The notes under the pieces were generated by a model. That model had not been told where the DNA came from and did no database searches. It saw nothing but the letters and a program-made list of their open reading frames with translations. From Hyphomonas sp. (lineage in GTDB: Bacteria > Pseudomonadota > Alphaproteobacteria > Caulobacterales > Hyphomonadaceae), in assembly GCA_017792365.1 (NCBI GenBank), contig CP051229.1:496001-560000 (forward strand): a DNA stretch of 64,000 nucleotides, read 5' to 3'. This document shows, piece after piece, positions 38,195 to 46,142 of the stretch (position 1 is the first letter of the stretch; each line of letters opens with the position of its first letter). A program made the translations under genes and the position numbers.

Positions 38195-38212
38195 CCCCAG
38201 CCTTCGCTGGGG
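38195..38212. repeat. Short hairpin related to the second repeat family
   Basis: CCCCAGC-CTTC-GCTGGGG, a perfect 7-bp stem, in the gap between two minus-strand genes. The CCCCAGC arm matches part of the repeat at 4080-4116. Confidence 0.5.
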
Positions 38213-38251
38213 ACGCGTGACTTTCGTTACGCTTGGGGTTGCGGGGTGGTC

Positions 38252-40102
38252 CTAGCCTGCGGGGGAGGTGGAATTGCCGGGGCCGGCGAGCCGCTTTCGC
38301 AGGATGTCGATCAGCGGCGCGTTCCTTGGCGACAGTGCGCCGCGTGCATCCAATGCCAAGGCGGCGTCTAGGGCGCGTTGGTAGTGAGCAGCGTCACCAC
38401 TTGCCTCGCCAGACTTCAGGTTGGCGGTAACGAGGGCGAGCTGCCAATTTGCGTCGGATGGGTCGCGCGCAGCCAGCGTCTCGGCTGCGCTAAGGCCTTT
38501 TCGGAGAGCCGTCTGCGCAGCGGCTTTGTCGCCTTCTGCCAGGTAGATGCCGCCCATCTCGACATACGCGGCATAAAGCGCGTGGACGTCGCTGGCGTCT
38601 CCCGGGTGGCGCGCTGCGAGGGCTTCTCGGATTTCTGTGCTCTCATTGAACGCCTCAAGTGCCTTGGCATGTTCACCCTGAGCCTTGAGCGCACTGCCCA
38701 ACTTGATAAGTGTCACCGATAGATCCCTCTGGTGAGTGGCGTTTCCGGGATCCTGCTGGGCGAGCGTACGCCGGATTTCGAGACTGTTGCGGTACGGCTC
38801 CAAAGCTTCGGCGCGTTTAGCCTGACTGACGAGAGCGTTGCCGATCCGGTCATAAGAGATCGTCAGGTCGCGACGCCATGCAGCGTTGCCGGGTTCGCTG
38901 GCGACCAGCGCCTTTCTTATGGTGAGCGCTCTCTCGAAGGACGTATGCGCCTCAGCGGGCTTCGCCTCCGAGAGACAGATATCGCCGATCTTGATGTGAC
39001 AGGTGGCGATATCGCTCTGGAGGCGCTTCTGGGTGGGTTCGCGGACGGCGAGATCTTCAGAGACTTTCAGCGCCTCCTGGTAGGCGGCGCGCGCAGCGCC
39101 CAGACGGCCTTCTGCTTCCAGCGTCACGCCGAGGCGCTGATGCGCCGCCGCGAGATCGCGCAGGTACTCGAGCGCTCCGGGGTTGGCGGCCGAAAGTGAG
39201 CGTGCCGCCTCGATAGCATGCTCATACGATTGGGCCGCATCAGCCCGACTACCCTGCGCACGCGAGATATCGCCCAGCCTGAGGAAGGCAGCGGAGCGTT
39301 CTCGTCCGCCGCCGGCGGCCTTGCTTGCGAGCTGCGCCGCTTCGCTCGCCTTTGCCAGGTCGCCAGCGTGCTCGTAGAGGCGGCTGAGGTCGTAGAGCGT
39401 CCAGAAATGGTCAGGGTCGATCGCGCGAGCCTTCTCGTAGGCGCTGACGGCGGCCTTGACGTTTCGCGAAGCTTCCAGCCGACCAAGATCGCGCCAGACC
39501 TGTGCACTGCGCGCCGCGGAAGCCGCATCGCCGTCGGACGTTTCGGTTTTCTGTGCGACGTCTCGAACCGCCTCGGTCGCGCCGTCGAAGTCGCCTTCGA
39601 GAATCCGGTCGCGCGCCGGGGCGAGTGCGGGGTCCCGGGCGAGACTTTCGGCGAACCGGCGGTCGCTCTCGGGACTGGCGATGACCGTGTTGTTGGTCTG
39701 GGCGTCGCGTTCCTGCAGTTTGCGCAGGATTTCCTGGATTTCCGAAATCTGCTGGGCCAGCTGCTGGACGCCGGCCTGCTGCCCTGCGGCGATGTCGTGC
39801 GCGACGCGGTCGAGGTGTCGGTCAGTGGCCGCCGCTGCGGGCATCGCGATTCGCCCGCCGGAAACGGTGGCGGCGCCCCGCTGGACGTCATCGAGGAATG
39901 CCTCTCCGGTGCGCCGGCCTCGGCCCAGCGCGTAGAAACCGGCGACGAGGAGGATTGCGGGCGCGGGAATCGCGAGCGCGACATCCGGCAATGCCGCCAA
40001 TTGGGCCCGGAGCCCTTCGTCGGGCACGAACTGGAGCAGCCAGCGTATGGGACTGGCGCAGACAGCGACGACTGCGCCCAGCGTCTCTGCGATGGAATTC
40101 AC
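38252..40102 (-). CDS. Membrane-anchored TPR protein
   Basis: A 616-residue protein. The N-terminus has one likely membrane segment near 41-57 (VALAIPAPAILLVAGFY), then a linker with a predicted coiled coil (about 95-140, AQQISEIQEILRKLQERDAQ). TPR repeats run from about 185 to 595, and the later ones have a regular period of about 48 residues (…RRDLTISYDRIGNALVSQAK…, …QRDLSVTLIKLGSALKAQGE…). This long-period TPR type is known from signalling proteins with TIR, caspase or NB-ARC domains, but no such effector domain is seen here. It is not clearly in an operon; tyrS lies 71 bases upstream on the same strand. Confidence 0.8.
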   Translation of the reverse strand: MNSIAETLGAVVAVCASPIRWLLQFVPDEGLRAQLAALPDVALAIPAPAILLVAGFYALGRGRRTGEAFLDDVQRGAATVSGGRIAMPAAAATDRHLDRVAHDIAAGQQAGVQQLAQQISEIQEILRKLQERDAQTNNTVIASPESDRRFAESLARDPALAPARDRILEGDFDGATEAVRDVAQKTETSDGDAASAARSAQVWRDLGRLEASRNVKAAVSAYEKARAIDPDHFWTLYDLSRLYEHAGDLAKASEAAQLASKAAGGGRERSAAFLRLGDISRAQGSRADAAQSYEHAIEAARSLSAANPGALEYLRDLAAAHQRLGVTLEAEGRLGAARAAYQEALKVSEDLAVREPTQKRLQSDIATCHIKIGDICLSEAKPAEAHTSFERALTIRKALVASEPGNAAWRRDLTISYDRIGNALVSQAKRAEALEPYRNSLEIRRTLAQQDPGNATHQRDLSVTLIKLGSALKAQGEHAKALEAFNESTEIREALAARHPGDASDVHALYAAYVEMGGIYLAEGDKAAAQTALRKGLSAAETLAARDPSDANWQLALVTANLKSGEASGDAAHYQRALDAALALDARGALSPRNAPLIDILRKRLAGPGNSTSPAG

Positions 40103-40173
40103 GACCCCGATTCTCCTCCCGGCTGCCCTGAGCCTAACGGGTTTGACCGTTCGCTCAATGCCGGGGCGCGGCG

Positions 40174-41445
40174 CTATTCCGGCTTGAGCAGGACGATCTG
40201 CTTTTTGCCCTTCTGGATGCGGAAGGCGCCGAGGTCGGCCATCACGTCGGTGACGGCGTAGAGCTGGCCGACTTCGGGTTTCTCGCCGTTGATCTGGGCG
40301 CCGTTCTGCTGGATCAGCCGCTTGGCTTCGCCAACGGATTTGACGAGGCCGGATTCCTTCAGGAGCGCTTCGGCGGTGCGGTGCTGCTCGTTGCGCTCGC
40401 CTGCGAAGCTGAAGGTGATCGTGGGGAGGTCCGCGGTGGTCGCGCCTTTCTCAAACGTGCTTTCGGCAGTCTGGCGCGCTTCGGCGGCGGCGTCGGCGCC
40501 GTGGAGCAGGGTGGTGGCTTCGTCGGCGAGCCGCTTCTTGGCTTCGTTGATCTCGGCGCCTTCGAGCGCTTCGAGGCGCGCGATCTCATCCAGCGGGACG
40601 TCGGTGAACAGCTTGAGGAAGCGGCCGACATCGGCGTCTTCGGTGTTTCGCCAGAACTGCCAGTAGTCGAACGGCGAGCGCATCTCCGGATTGAGCCAGA
40701 CGGCGCCTTCGGCTGTCTTGCCCATCTTGCCGCCGGATGCGGTGGTGATTAGCGGCGTGGTGAGGCCGAACGCCTGCACGCCGTCTAGCTTGCGGCAGAG
40801 TTCGGTGCCGTTGGTGATGTTGCCCCACTGGTCGGAGCCGCCGAGCTGGATGCGGCAGTTCATGCGGCGCGACAGTTCGAGGAAGTCGTAGGCCTGCAGC
40901 AGCATGTAGTTGAATTCGAGGAAGGTGTAGGGTTCCTCGTTGCGCAGGCGGCGCGCGACGGTCTCCTGCTTGATCATCGTGTTGATCGTGAAGTGCTTGC
41001 CGTAGTCGCGCAGGAAATCGATCCAGCGGATCTCAGACAGCCAGTCGTCATTGTTGATCATGACGGCGTCGGTGGGGCCGTCGCCGAATTTGAGGAAGGG
41101 CGCGAAGTTCTTCTTGATGCCTTCGAGGTTGGCCGCGATGTCCTCGTTCGAGAGGATGGGGCGCGACTTTTCCTTGTCGGTCGGATCGCCGATCTTGGTG
41201 GTGCCGCCGCCCATCAGGACGATCGGCTTGCCTCCGGCCTGCTGCAGGCGGCGCAGGTTCATGATCTGGACAAGCGATCCGACGTGGAGCGACTTCGCCG
41301 TGGCGTCGAACCCGATATAGGCGACCGGCACGCCCGACATGCAGTATTCGTCGAGCGCCTGTGCGTCGGTCATCTGGTAGACGTGGCCGCGCTCGATCAT
41401 CGTGCGGACGAATTCGGATTTCGCGGGGAAGTCTGCGGGGGTCAT
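40174..41445 (-). CDS. tyrS: Tyrosyl-tRNA synthetase
   Basis: A 423-residue class I synthetase that charges tRNA-Tyr. The HIGH-type motif is HVGS in AKSLHVGSLVQIMNL (near 49-63). The tyrosine-binding part includes MNCRIQLGGSDQWGNI (near 198-213), and the KMSKS-type loop is KMGKT (near 248). The C-terminal S4 RNA-binding domain is visible as SVGEAKRLIQQNGAQING (near 374-392). Length and order are typical of bacterial TyrRS. Confidence 0.97.
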   Translation of the reverse strand: MTPADFPAKSEFVRTMIERGHVYQMTDAQALDEYCMSGVPVAYIGFDATAKSLHVGSLVQIMNLRRLQQAGGKPIVLMGGGTTKIGDPTDKEKSRPILSNEDIAANLEGIKKNFAPFLKFGDGPTDAVMINNDDWLSEIRWIDFLRDYGKHFTINTMIKQETVARRLRNEEPYTFLEFNYMLLQAYDFLELSRRMNCRIQLGGSDQWGNITNGTELCRKLDGVQAFGLTTPLITTASGGKMGKTAEGAVWLNPEMRSPFDYWQFWRNTEDADVGRFLKLFTDVPLDEIARLEALEGAEINEAKKRLADEATTLLHGADAAAEARQTAESTFEKGATTADLPTITFSFAGERNEQHRTAEALLKESGLVKSVGEAKRLIQQNGAQINGEKPEVGQLYAVTDVMADLGAFRIQKGKKQIVLLKPE

Positions 41446-41467
41446 GCGTCGGCTCCGGGAGCGGCCT

Positions 41468-41567
41468 CGTCCTTCGACAAGCTCAGGATGAGGCCTTTGA
41501 GAGGCCCGGTTCAGGGCCCTGGCGCCTCCCTTACCGCCTCACCCTGAGCTTGTCGAAGGGTAGGACG
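41468..41567. repeat. Inverted pair of the second repeat family
   Basis: CGTCCTTCGACAAGCTCAGG (41468-) and CCTGAGCTTGTCGAAGGGTA (41541-) are inverted copies about 50 bases apart, capable of a long stem. A single copy is at 4080. Confidence 0.75.
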
Positions 41568-41767
41568 CGGGGAAGCTGGTTGAGGTTTCCGGAGGCTCTT
41601 GTGAGGCAATCGCCGCCGGTTGGGCGGCGATGAGGGTCGCGCCCGCTTAGTTCAGCGTGAAGTAATAATAGGTGGCGGCGACGTGGGTCATGGCCCGCCG
41701 GATAAGCTGAGCCGGGAGGGTGGTCAAGCCGGATCGGGGCGATGGGAAGGGGGTGCGGGCCCGATCG

Positions 41768-41870
41768 GTCATTCCGGGCGGAGCGCGGCGAAGACCCGGA
41801 ACCCAGCCGCCAGAAATCTGCGGGACTGGGTTCCGGGTCTCCGGCGCTTCGCGCCTTCGCCCGGAATGAC
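41768..41870. repeat. Two-armed palindromic repeat (full element)
   Basis: Begins GTCATTCCGGGCGGAGCGCG, centre CCGGAACCCAG…CTGGGTTCCGG, ends GCCTTCGCCCGGAATGAC. This copy and the one at 37454 are the best-preserved full elements and share most of the right arm. Confidence 0.8.
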
Positions 41871-41881
41871 GGGAGAGGGGC

Positions 41882-42259
41882 TCAGGCGGCGTAGGGCGCG
41901 AGCGCTTTCACTATCTGTTGGCGGGTGGTCCACGGCTTCCATGACTTGTGGAGGCGCGAGAGCCAGTGCTGGTTGACGAGGCCGAGCTTGGCGCCGAGGT
42001 CGCGCGGGCGGGGCAGGACGCGCTGGCCGAGGACGTCGACGGCGTGGGCGATCTCTTCCGGGCTGGCGAAGGTGATCGAGCGGCCGCGATGCTCGAGCGT
42101 CCAGACCGGGAAGCCTTTGCCGAGGATGCGCGTCGGCATCGGCGGGGTGAGGTCCTCGCGCTTCGTATCCCACCACCATTTGCCCGGCGGCGGACGGTGG
42201 ACCCAGATCGAGACCGGTGTGCGGAAGTGGTTCTGCTTGTGGCTGAGGGAGACGCGCAT
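41882..42259 (-). CDS. Conserved hypothetical protein
   Basis: A 125-residue cytosolic protein with a clear protein-like, Trp- and Pro-rich sequence: PVSIWVHRPPPGKWWWDTKR (near 15-34), GKGFPVWTLEHRGRSITFAS (near 47-66) and GLVNQHWLSRLHKSWKPWTT (near 92-111). I recognise it as a conserved alphaproteobacterial type without known function. It is the only one of three overlapping frames here with such a sequence. Flanked by repeat elements on both sides. Confidence 0.7.
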   Translation of the reverse strand: MRVSLSHKQNHFRTPVSIWVHRPPPGKWWWDTKREDLTPPMPTRILGKGFPVWTLEHRGRSITFASPEEIAHAVDVLGQRVLPRPRDLGAKLGLVNQHWLSRLHKSWKPWTTRQQIVKALAPYAA

Positions 42260-42289
42260 CCAACGGAGGTAGGGCGGCGGGGCGTCGAT

Positions 42290-42325
42290 GTCATCCCGGA
42301 TCGCGCTGCGCTTGGCCGGGATGAC
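42290..42325. repeat. Short palindromic repeat
   Basis: GTCATCCCGGATCGCGC…GCCGGGATGAC, a minimal 36-base version of the dispersed element, between the hypothetical gene and the VOC gene. Confidence 0.7.
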
Positions 42326-42351
42326 AAATGTGAGCGCGGCTGGCGCCTGAC

Positions 42352-42735
42352 CTACTTCACGAAGTGCATAGCGCAGACCTTGTTGCCGTCCGGGTCGCGC
42401 AGGTAGGCGAGGTAGAAGTTGGAGCCGGCGCGCTGGCCCGGCGGGTCTTCGATGGCGGTGCCGCCGTTGGCGAGGCCGGCTTCGTGCCAGGCGTGGACCT
42501 GTTCCTTGTCCTTGCAGAAGAAGCCGATCGTGCCGCCATTGGCGTGACAGGCGGACTGGCCGTCGATCGGGATCGAGACGCCGAACGTGCCGCGATCCGT
42601 GCGCCAGAAGCAGCGGTGCTTGTCGGCATGCTTGTCTTCATTGCCAGCCGGCACGCCGAGCACGCCGAGGGTGGCGTCGTAGAACTGTTTCGACCGGGCA
42701 ATGTCGTTTGTGCCGAGCATGACGTGGGAGAACAT
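42352..42735 (-). CDS. VOC-family (glyoxalase/dioxygenase-fold) protein
   Basis: A 127-residue single-domain vicinal-oxygen-chelate protein. It has two beta-alpha-beta-beta-beta modules, starting MFSHVMLGTNDIARSKQFYD (residues 1-20) and GTIGFFCKDKEQVHAWHEAG (near 68-88), and ending in the LRDPDGNKVCAMHF segment typical of the glyoxalase/bleomycin-resistance superfamily. Candidate metal ligands are His4 and the final-strand residues. Specific substrate unknown. The next gene upstream on this strand ends 39 bases away. Confidence 0.92.
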   Translation of the reverse strand: MFSHVMLGTNDIARSKQFYDATLGVLGVPAGNEDKHADKHRCFWRTDRGTFGVSIPIDGQSACHANGGTIGFFCKDKEQVHAWHEAGLANGGTAIEDPPGQRAGSNFYLAYLRDPDGNKVCAMHFVK

Positions 42736-42774
42736 GGGGGATTCCTGTTTGATGGTCTGTTGCGGTAGATGGGC

Positions 42775-43455
42775 TTAGTAAATTCGATCAATGAGCGGCT
42801 CGACAATCGCCGTCTGCAGCGTCCATTCGAGTTGCTTGAAGGTCAGGTCAGCACTGAATCGAGCAAAGAAAAGTATTCGAATGAGGCTTGGAGGCGCGCC
42901 GTAGTCCAGCTCGAATGTGATGCCGTCAATTGCTTCGAGAATCATGGTGTGAGGGAAAAGCAGGGCGATGAGGTACAACTGATCGAGATATGCTGCGCGC
43001 GCAGCGTAGAGTTGTACGCCCGTAGCGATCGAATAGCTGTCATACCGCTCGGATCCGTCGATAGGCGTAGCTCTCATTAGCGCTAGATTGCCGGGACCGG
43101 GAACTAGCGGGGCGTTCCAACAGGGCCCATCCCCCGGAGCAAACGCCTCCAAGTGGCCAGAAACGGGTTCTTGATACGACTCAATCACTTCCCATCGCAC
43201 AAGGTCCACAGGCTGGTCGCCGTAACCCCTTCGTCGTTCCTCAGATCCGGTAGGGCTAGAGTACGAAACGACCTTCCCCAAGAACGCGATGCCTGGGCGC
43301 TCGTCGGCGGCTGTGTCCACGGCGGATCCAAGGGCCCATTGCGCGGCCTGCCATGGTGTCAGTTCATCAAATACTCGCATGAGGGAACAAGCGGTTGCGC
43401 TCTGAGCGCCGCCAAGAGCGAATGCGGCAAGAAGTAGAGCGGCCAGCCTGGACAT
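42775..43455 (-). CDS. Secreted protein of unknown function
   Basis: A 226-residue protein with a clear signal peptide (MSRLAALLLAAFALGGAQSA, cleavage near ATA|CS), so the mature protein may begin near a cysteine (Cys23). No domain is recognised. Segments such as VRWEVIESYQEPVSGHLEAF near 85-105 could form beta strands. Its base composition is noticeably lower in GC, with less biased codons than its neighbours, which hints at recent acquisition or weak selection. It is not obviously in an operon. Confidence 0.65.
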   Translation of the reverse strand: MSRLAALLLAAFALGGAQSATACSLMRVFDELTPWQAAQWALGSAVDTAADERPGIAFLGKVVSYSSPTGSEERRRGYGDQPVDLVRWEVIESYQEPVSGHLEAFAPGDGPCWNAPLVPGPGNLALMRATPIDGSERYDSYSIATGVQLYAARAAYLDQLYLIALLFPHTMILEAIDGITFELDYGAPPSLIRILFFARFSADLTFKQLEWTLQTAIVEPLIDRIY

Positions 43456-43485
43456 GATTATCGATCTTACCCATCGATTGAATCG

Positions 43486-44688
43486 TCAGTCTAGGACGGA
43501 TTGTACATCGGACCACACCGCCTCGTCCCGCTTCGCCACAGCATCCAGATCGCCGCACTCCGCGGTTGCATCATCCACCCACTCCCTCAGGCCCGGGCCG
43601 CCGTTGATGATGTCGATGGCGAGGTGGCCTTTGGTGTATTCGTAGGCGAAGTCTTCGCCGCGCCAGAGGTGGTAGTCGGGGTAGAGGGTGCGGATGGCCT
43701 TGAAGGCGAGGGACTGGAGGCGCCAGGGCTTGAAGGCGTCGTGGTTGTAGTAGTCGCCTTCGGTGTGGATCTGGACGCCGTGGCAGAGTTTGCCGACGTG
43801 TTTGTGGAAGGTGGGCTCGAACCAGATCTCGCGCAGGCGGCAGCCTTCGAGCCAGTGGGGGGCGAGGCGTTGCATTTCCTGCATCACCTTCAGAGCGTCG
43901 ATGTCGGGGGCGCCGAAGAGTTCGAGCGGGCGCGTGGTGCCGCGTCCTTCGGACAGCGTCGTGCCTTCGAGCATCACCGTGCCGGCATAGGCGCGGGCCA
44001 TGAAGAGGTTAGGCGCGTTGGGGGATGGGTTGATCCACGTGCGCTCACCCAAGGGCCAGCCGTAGCCGGGCGCGGCTGAGGGATCGTAGCCTTCCATCTC
44101 GATGACCTTGTAGGCGACATCGAGCTTGAAGTGGTCGACGAACCACTGGCCCATCTCGCCGAGGCTAAGGCCGTGGCGCATCGGCATGGGGCCGGCGCCG
44201 ACGAAGCTTTCATATCCGGGCAGCAGGGTGAGACCTTCGACGGGGCGGCCGGCGGGGTTGGGGCGGTCGAGGACCCAGACTTCCTTGCCGAGCCTGGCTG
44301 ACTCTTCGAGCATGTAGAGCAGCGTGGTGATGAAGGTGTAGATGCGGCAGCCGAGGTCCTGCAGGTCGATGAGGACGACGTCGAAGGTGGACATCATCTG
44401 GCCGGTGGGGCGGCGAACGTCGCCGTAGAGCGAGAAGACGGGAATGTTGTGCGCCGGATCGTTGAAGTCCGGGCTCTCGATCATGTTGTCCTGCTTGTCG
44501 CCGCGCATGCCGTGCTGCGGGCCGAAGGCGGCGGTGACGTTGACGCCGGCGGCGATCAGGGCGTCGAGGGAGTGGGTGAGATCTTGCGTGACGGAGGCGG
44601 GGTGCGCGACGAGGGCGACGCGGCGGCCTTTAAGCGGGGCGCGGAGGGTTGGGTCGGCCAGGAGGCGGTCGATGCCAAACTTGATCAT
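43486..44688 (-). CDS. DUF1343 protein (NamZ-type exo-beta-N-acetylmuramidase family)
   Basis: A 400-residue protein. DUF1343 members such as Bacillus NamZ remove N-acetylmuramic acid from the non-reducing end of peptidoglycan fragments. Family segments are FGIDRLLAD at the N-terminus, RRVALVAHPASVT near 22-34, AAFGPQHGMRGDKQDNM near 53-69, VLIDLQDLGCRIYTF near 106-120, WVLDRPNPAGRPVEG near 138-152 and LSEGRGTTRPLELFGAP near 248-264. No signal peptide is visible, unlike some relatives, so it may act in cytoplasmic muropeptide recycling. It is followed on the left by the secreted protein and preceded by a DOMON-like gene. Confidence 0.92.
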   Translation of the reverse strand: MIKFGIDRLLADPTLRAPLKGRRVALVAHPASVTQDLTHSLDALIAAGVNVTAAFGPQHGMRGDKQDNMIESPDFNDPAHNIPVFSLYGDVRRPTGQMMSTFDVVLIDLQDLGCRIYTFITTLLYMLEESARLGKEVWVLDRPNPAGRPVEGLTLLPGYESFVGAGPMPMRHGLSLGEMGQWFVDHFKLDVAYKVIEMEGYDPSAAPGYGWPLGERTWINPSPNAPNLFMARAYAGTVMLEGTTLSEGRGTTRPLELFGAPDIDALKVMQEMQRLAPHWLEGCRLREIWFEPTFHKHVGKLCHGVQIHTEGDYYNHDAFKPWRLQSLAFKAIRTLYPDYHLWRGEDFAYEYTKGHLAIDIINGGPGLREWVDDATAECGDLDAVAKRDEAVWSDVQSVLD

Positions 44689-44701
44689 GTGCGCTCCTGA
44701 A

Positions 44702-45247
44702 TCACCCAGGCGGCAGGTCTAGCACAAAGCTGTCCGGGTGGTGGAAGTCGGGTGTGTCGGCGGGGTGGGTGATGGCCCAGAAGGAGCGGGCGCCGGTGGT
44801 GTCCTCCACGATGGCGGTGAGGGCGGCGCGCAGTGGTGTTTCGGCGGGCGGGGATGGTGGCAGGTCGAGTAGGACGGTGAGGATGAGGCGGTCGGCGGTC
44901 TGCTGGCGGGTGATTGTGGGGGCGGCGATGTCGATTGGGGCCATGCCTTCGCGCCTGCCGGTGAAGCTGTAGGCGGCCCAATGGGTGGAGGGGGAGAAGT
45001 TGAACTCGAAATAGCCGGGACCATGCGGCTGGCGGAGGAAGAGTTCGAAACAGGTCGTCTTCCAGAGTTCGTCAGTGCGTGCAGGCGCAGCCGGAGCGGG
45101 GATGCGCAGCGCCGAGAGGTCGGCGCCGAGATCGTACGTGATCTGGAAACCTCTCGCGGTTCGTTCGATGCGCGCGGAGAGGCTGGTGAGCGTGGATGGC
45201 GGGTGGGCCGGATGAGGCTGGAGGTCTGCGATCATCGGCGGCGTCAC
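44702..45247 (-). CDS. DOMON-like domain protein
   Basis: A 181-residue beta-sandwich protein of the DOMON-like type often found next to DUF1343 genes. Its characteristic segments are LWKTTCFELFLRQPHGPGYF near 63-82 and EFNFSPSTHWAAYSFTGRR near 83-101. No signal peptide. DOMON domains usually bind a sugar or heme, so a link with muropeptide handling is possible given the DUF1343 gene 13 bases downstream on the same strand. Confidence 0.88.
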   Translation of the reverse strand: MTPPMIADLQPHPAHPPSTLTSLSARIERTARGFQITYDLGADLSALRIPAPAAPARTDELWKTTCFELFLRQPHGPGYFEFNFSPSTHWAAYSFTGRREGMAPIDIAAPTITRQQTADRLILTVLLDLPPSPPAETPLRAALTAIVEDTTGARSFWAITHPADTPDFHHPDSFVLDLPPG

Positions 45248-45268
45248 CCTGGCGCGATCCCTCGATCC

Positions 45269-45946
45269 CTACCTCCGCCCCTTGATCTCTGGGGCGGGGG
45301 GGCGCTCTTCGCTGAGGCGGCGTTCCAGGTATTCGACGGACATGGCTTCGAGTTCTTTGAGCTTGTCCTGGAAGAAGTGGTTGGCGCCGGGGATGTTGGC
45401 GCGCTCGATGGTCTCGCCCTTCTGGACGCGTACCTTGGTCAGCGAGCGGTCGATGTCGGCGGGCGGGGCGACGATGTCCTTTTCGCCCGCGATGATTATG
45501 CCCGAGGCGGGGCACGGCGCGAGGAAGGAGAGGTCGTAATGGTTAGCCGGCGGGGCGACGGCGATGAAGCCGTCGATCTCGGGACGGCGCATCAGGAGCT
45601 GGAGGCAGAGATAGGCGCCGAAGGACGAGCCCGCGACCCAGCACTGCGACGGCGATTCATTGAGCGACTCGAGGTGGTCGAGCACGAAGGCGGCGTCGGA
45701 CAGTTCGGCGGGGCCGGCTTCGAACTGGCCCTGCGAACGGCCCACGCCGCGGAAGTTGAAGCGCAGGGTGGAGAAGCCGCGCTTGGTGAACATCTCGAAC
45801 AGCGTGATCGTGATCGGGTCCTGCATCGATCCGCCCGCCTTGGGGTGGGGATGGAGGACGAGCGCGATGGGCGCATTTTCCGCTTCGGCGGGCGTGTAGC
45901 GCGCCTCGATGCGTCCTGCTGGTCCGGAGATGATCAGTTCGGCCAT
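45269..45946 (-). CDS. Alpha/beta hydrolase
   Basis: A 225-residue cytosolic hydrolase of the dienelactone-hydrolase-like group. The HPHPKAGGSM oxyanion segment is at 32-41, the nucleophile elbow GSSFG at 106-110 (Ser108), and the likely Asp157 (GEKDIV) and His190 (GANHFF) complete the triad. Related proteins are frequently annotated only as alpha/beta hydrolase; the substrate is unknown. It precedes the DOMON-like gene, ending 21 bases before it, and is divergent from the suf operon. Confidence 0.92.
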   Translation of the reverse strand: MAELIISGPAGRIEARYTPAEAENAPIALVLHPHPKAGGSMQDPITITLFEMFTKRGFSTLRFNFRGVGRSQGQFEAGPAELSDAAFVLDHLESLNESPSQCWVAGSSFGAYLCLQLLMRRPEIDGFIAVAPPANHYDLSFLAPCPASGIIIAGEKDIVAPPADIDRSLTKVRVQKGETIERANIPGANHFFQDKLKELEAMSVEYLERRLSEERPPAPEIKGRR

Positions 45947-46035
45947 GATTTCCTACCCGGTTTCACCCGCTGCGCGCTGTGTCGCATGACAGGGCCAAAG
46001 GGGCCCGTAAGACGCCATTCCGCCGGGATTTTCAA

Positions 46036-46054
46036 GCATTCTCTCGGGGAATGC
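46036..46054. promoter_or_regulatory. Hairpin or operator upstream of the suf operon
   Basis: GCATTC-TCTCGGG-GAATGC, a perfect 6-bp inverted repeat, about 88 bases upstream of the first suf gene, between divergent genes. It could be an operator for an iron or Fe–S regulator, but I cannot match it to a known box. Confidence 0.35.
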
Positions 46055-46142
46055 AGCAGTTTTACTTCATATGGGAGGCAAACGGCTCGTGTGCAGGTGG
46101 GTTGCACTGTTGAAACCGGCGTTTTTCGCCTAAGTCTGCCGC

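Larger units (their letters stand above)
41446..41881. other. 436-base gap filled with repeats
   Basis: Contains the second-family inverted pair (41468-41567) and the full two-armed element at 41768-41870. The sequence between shows no coding signal. The tyrS promoter presumably lies within its left part. Confidence 0.6.
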
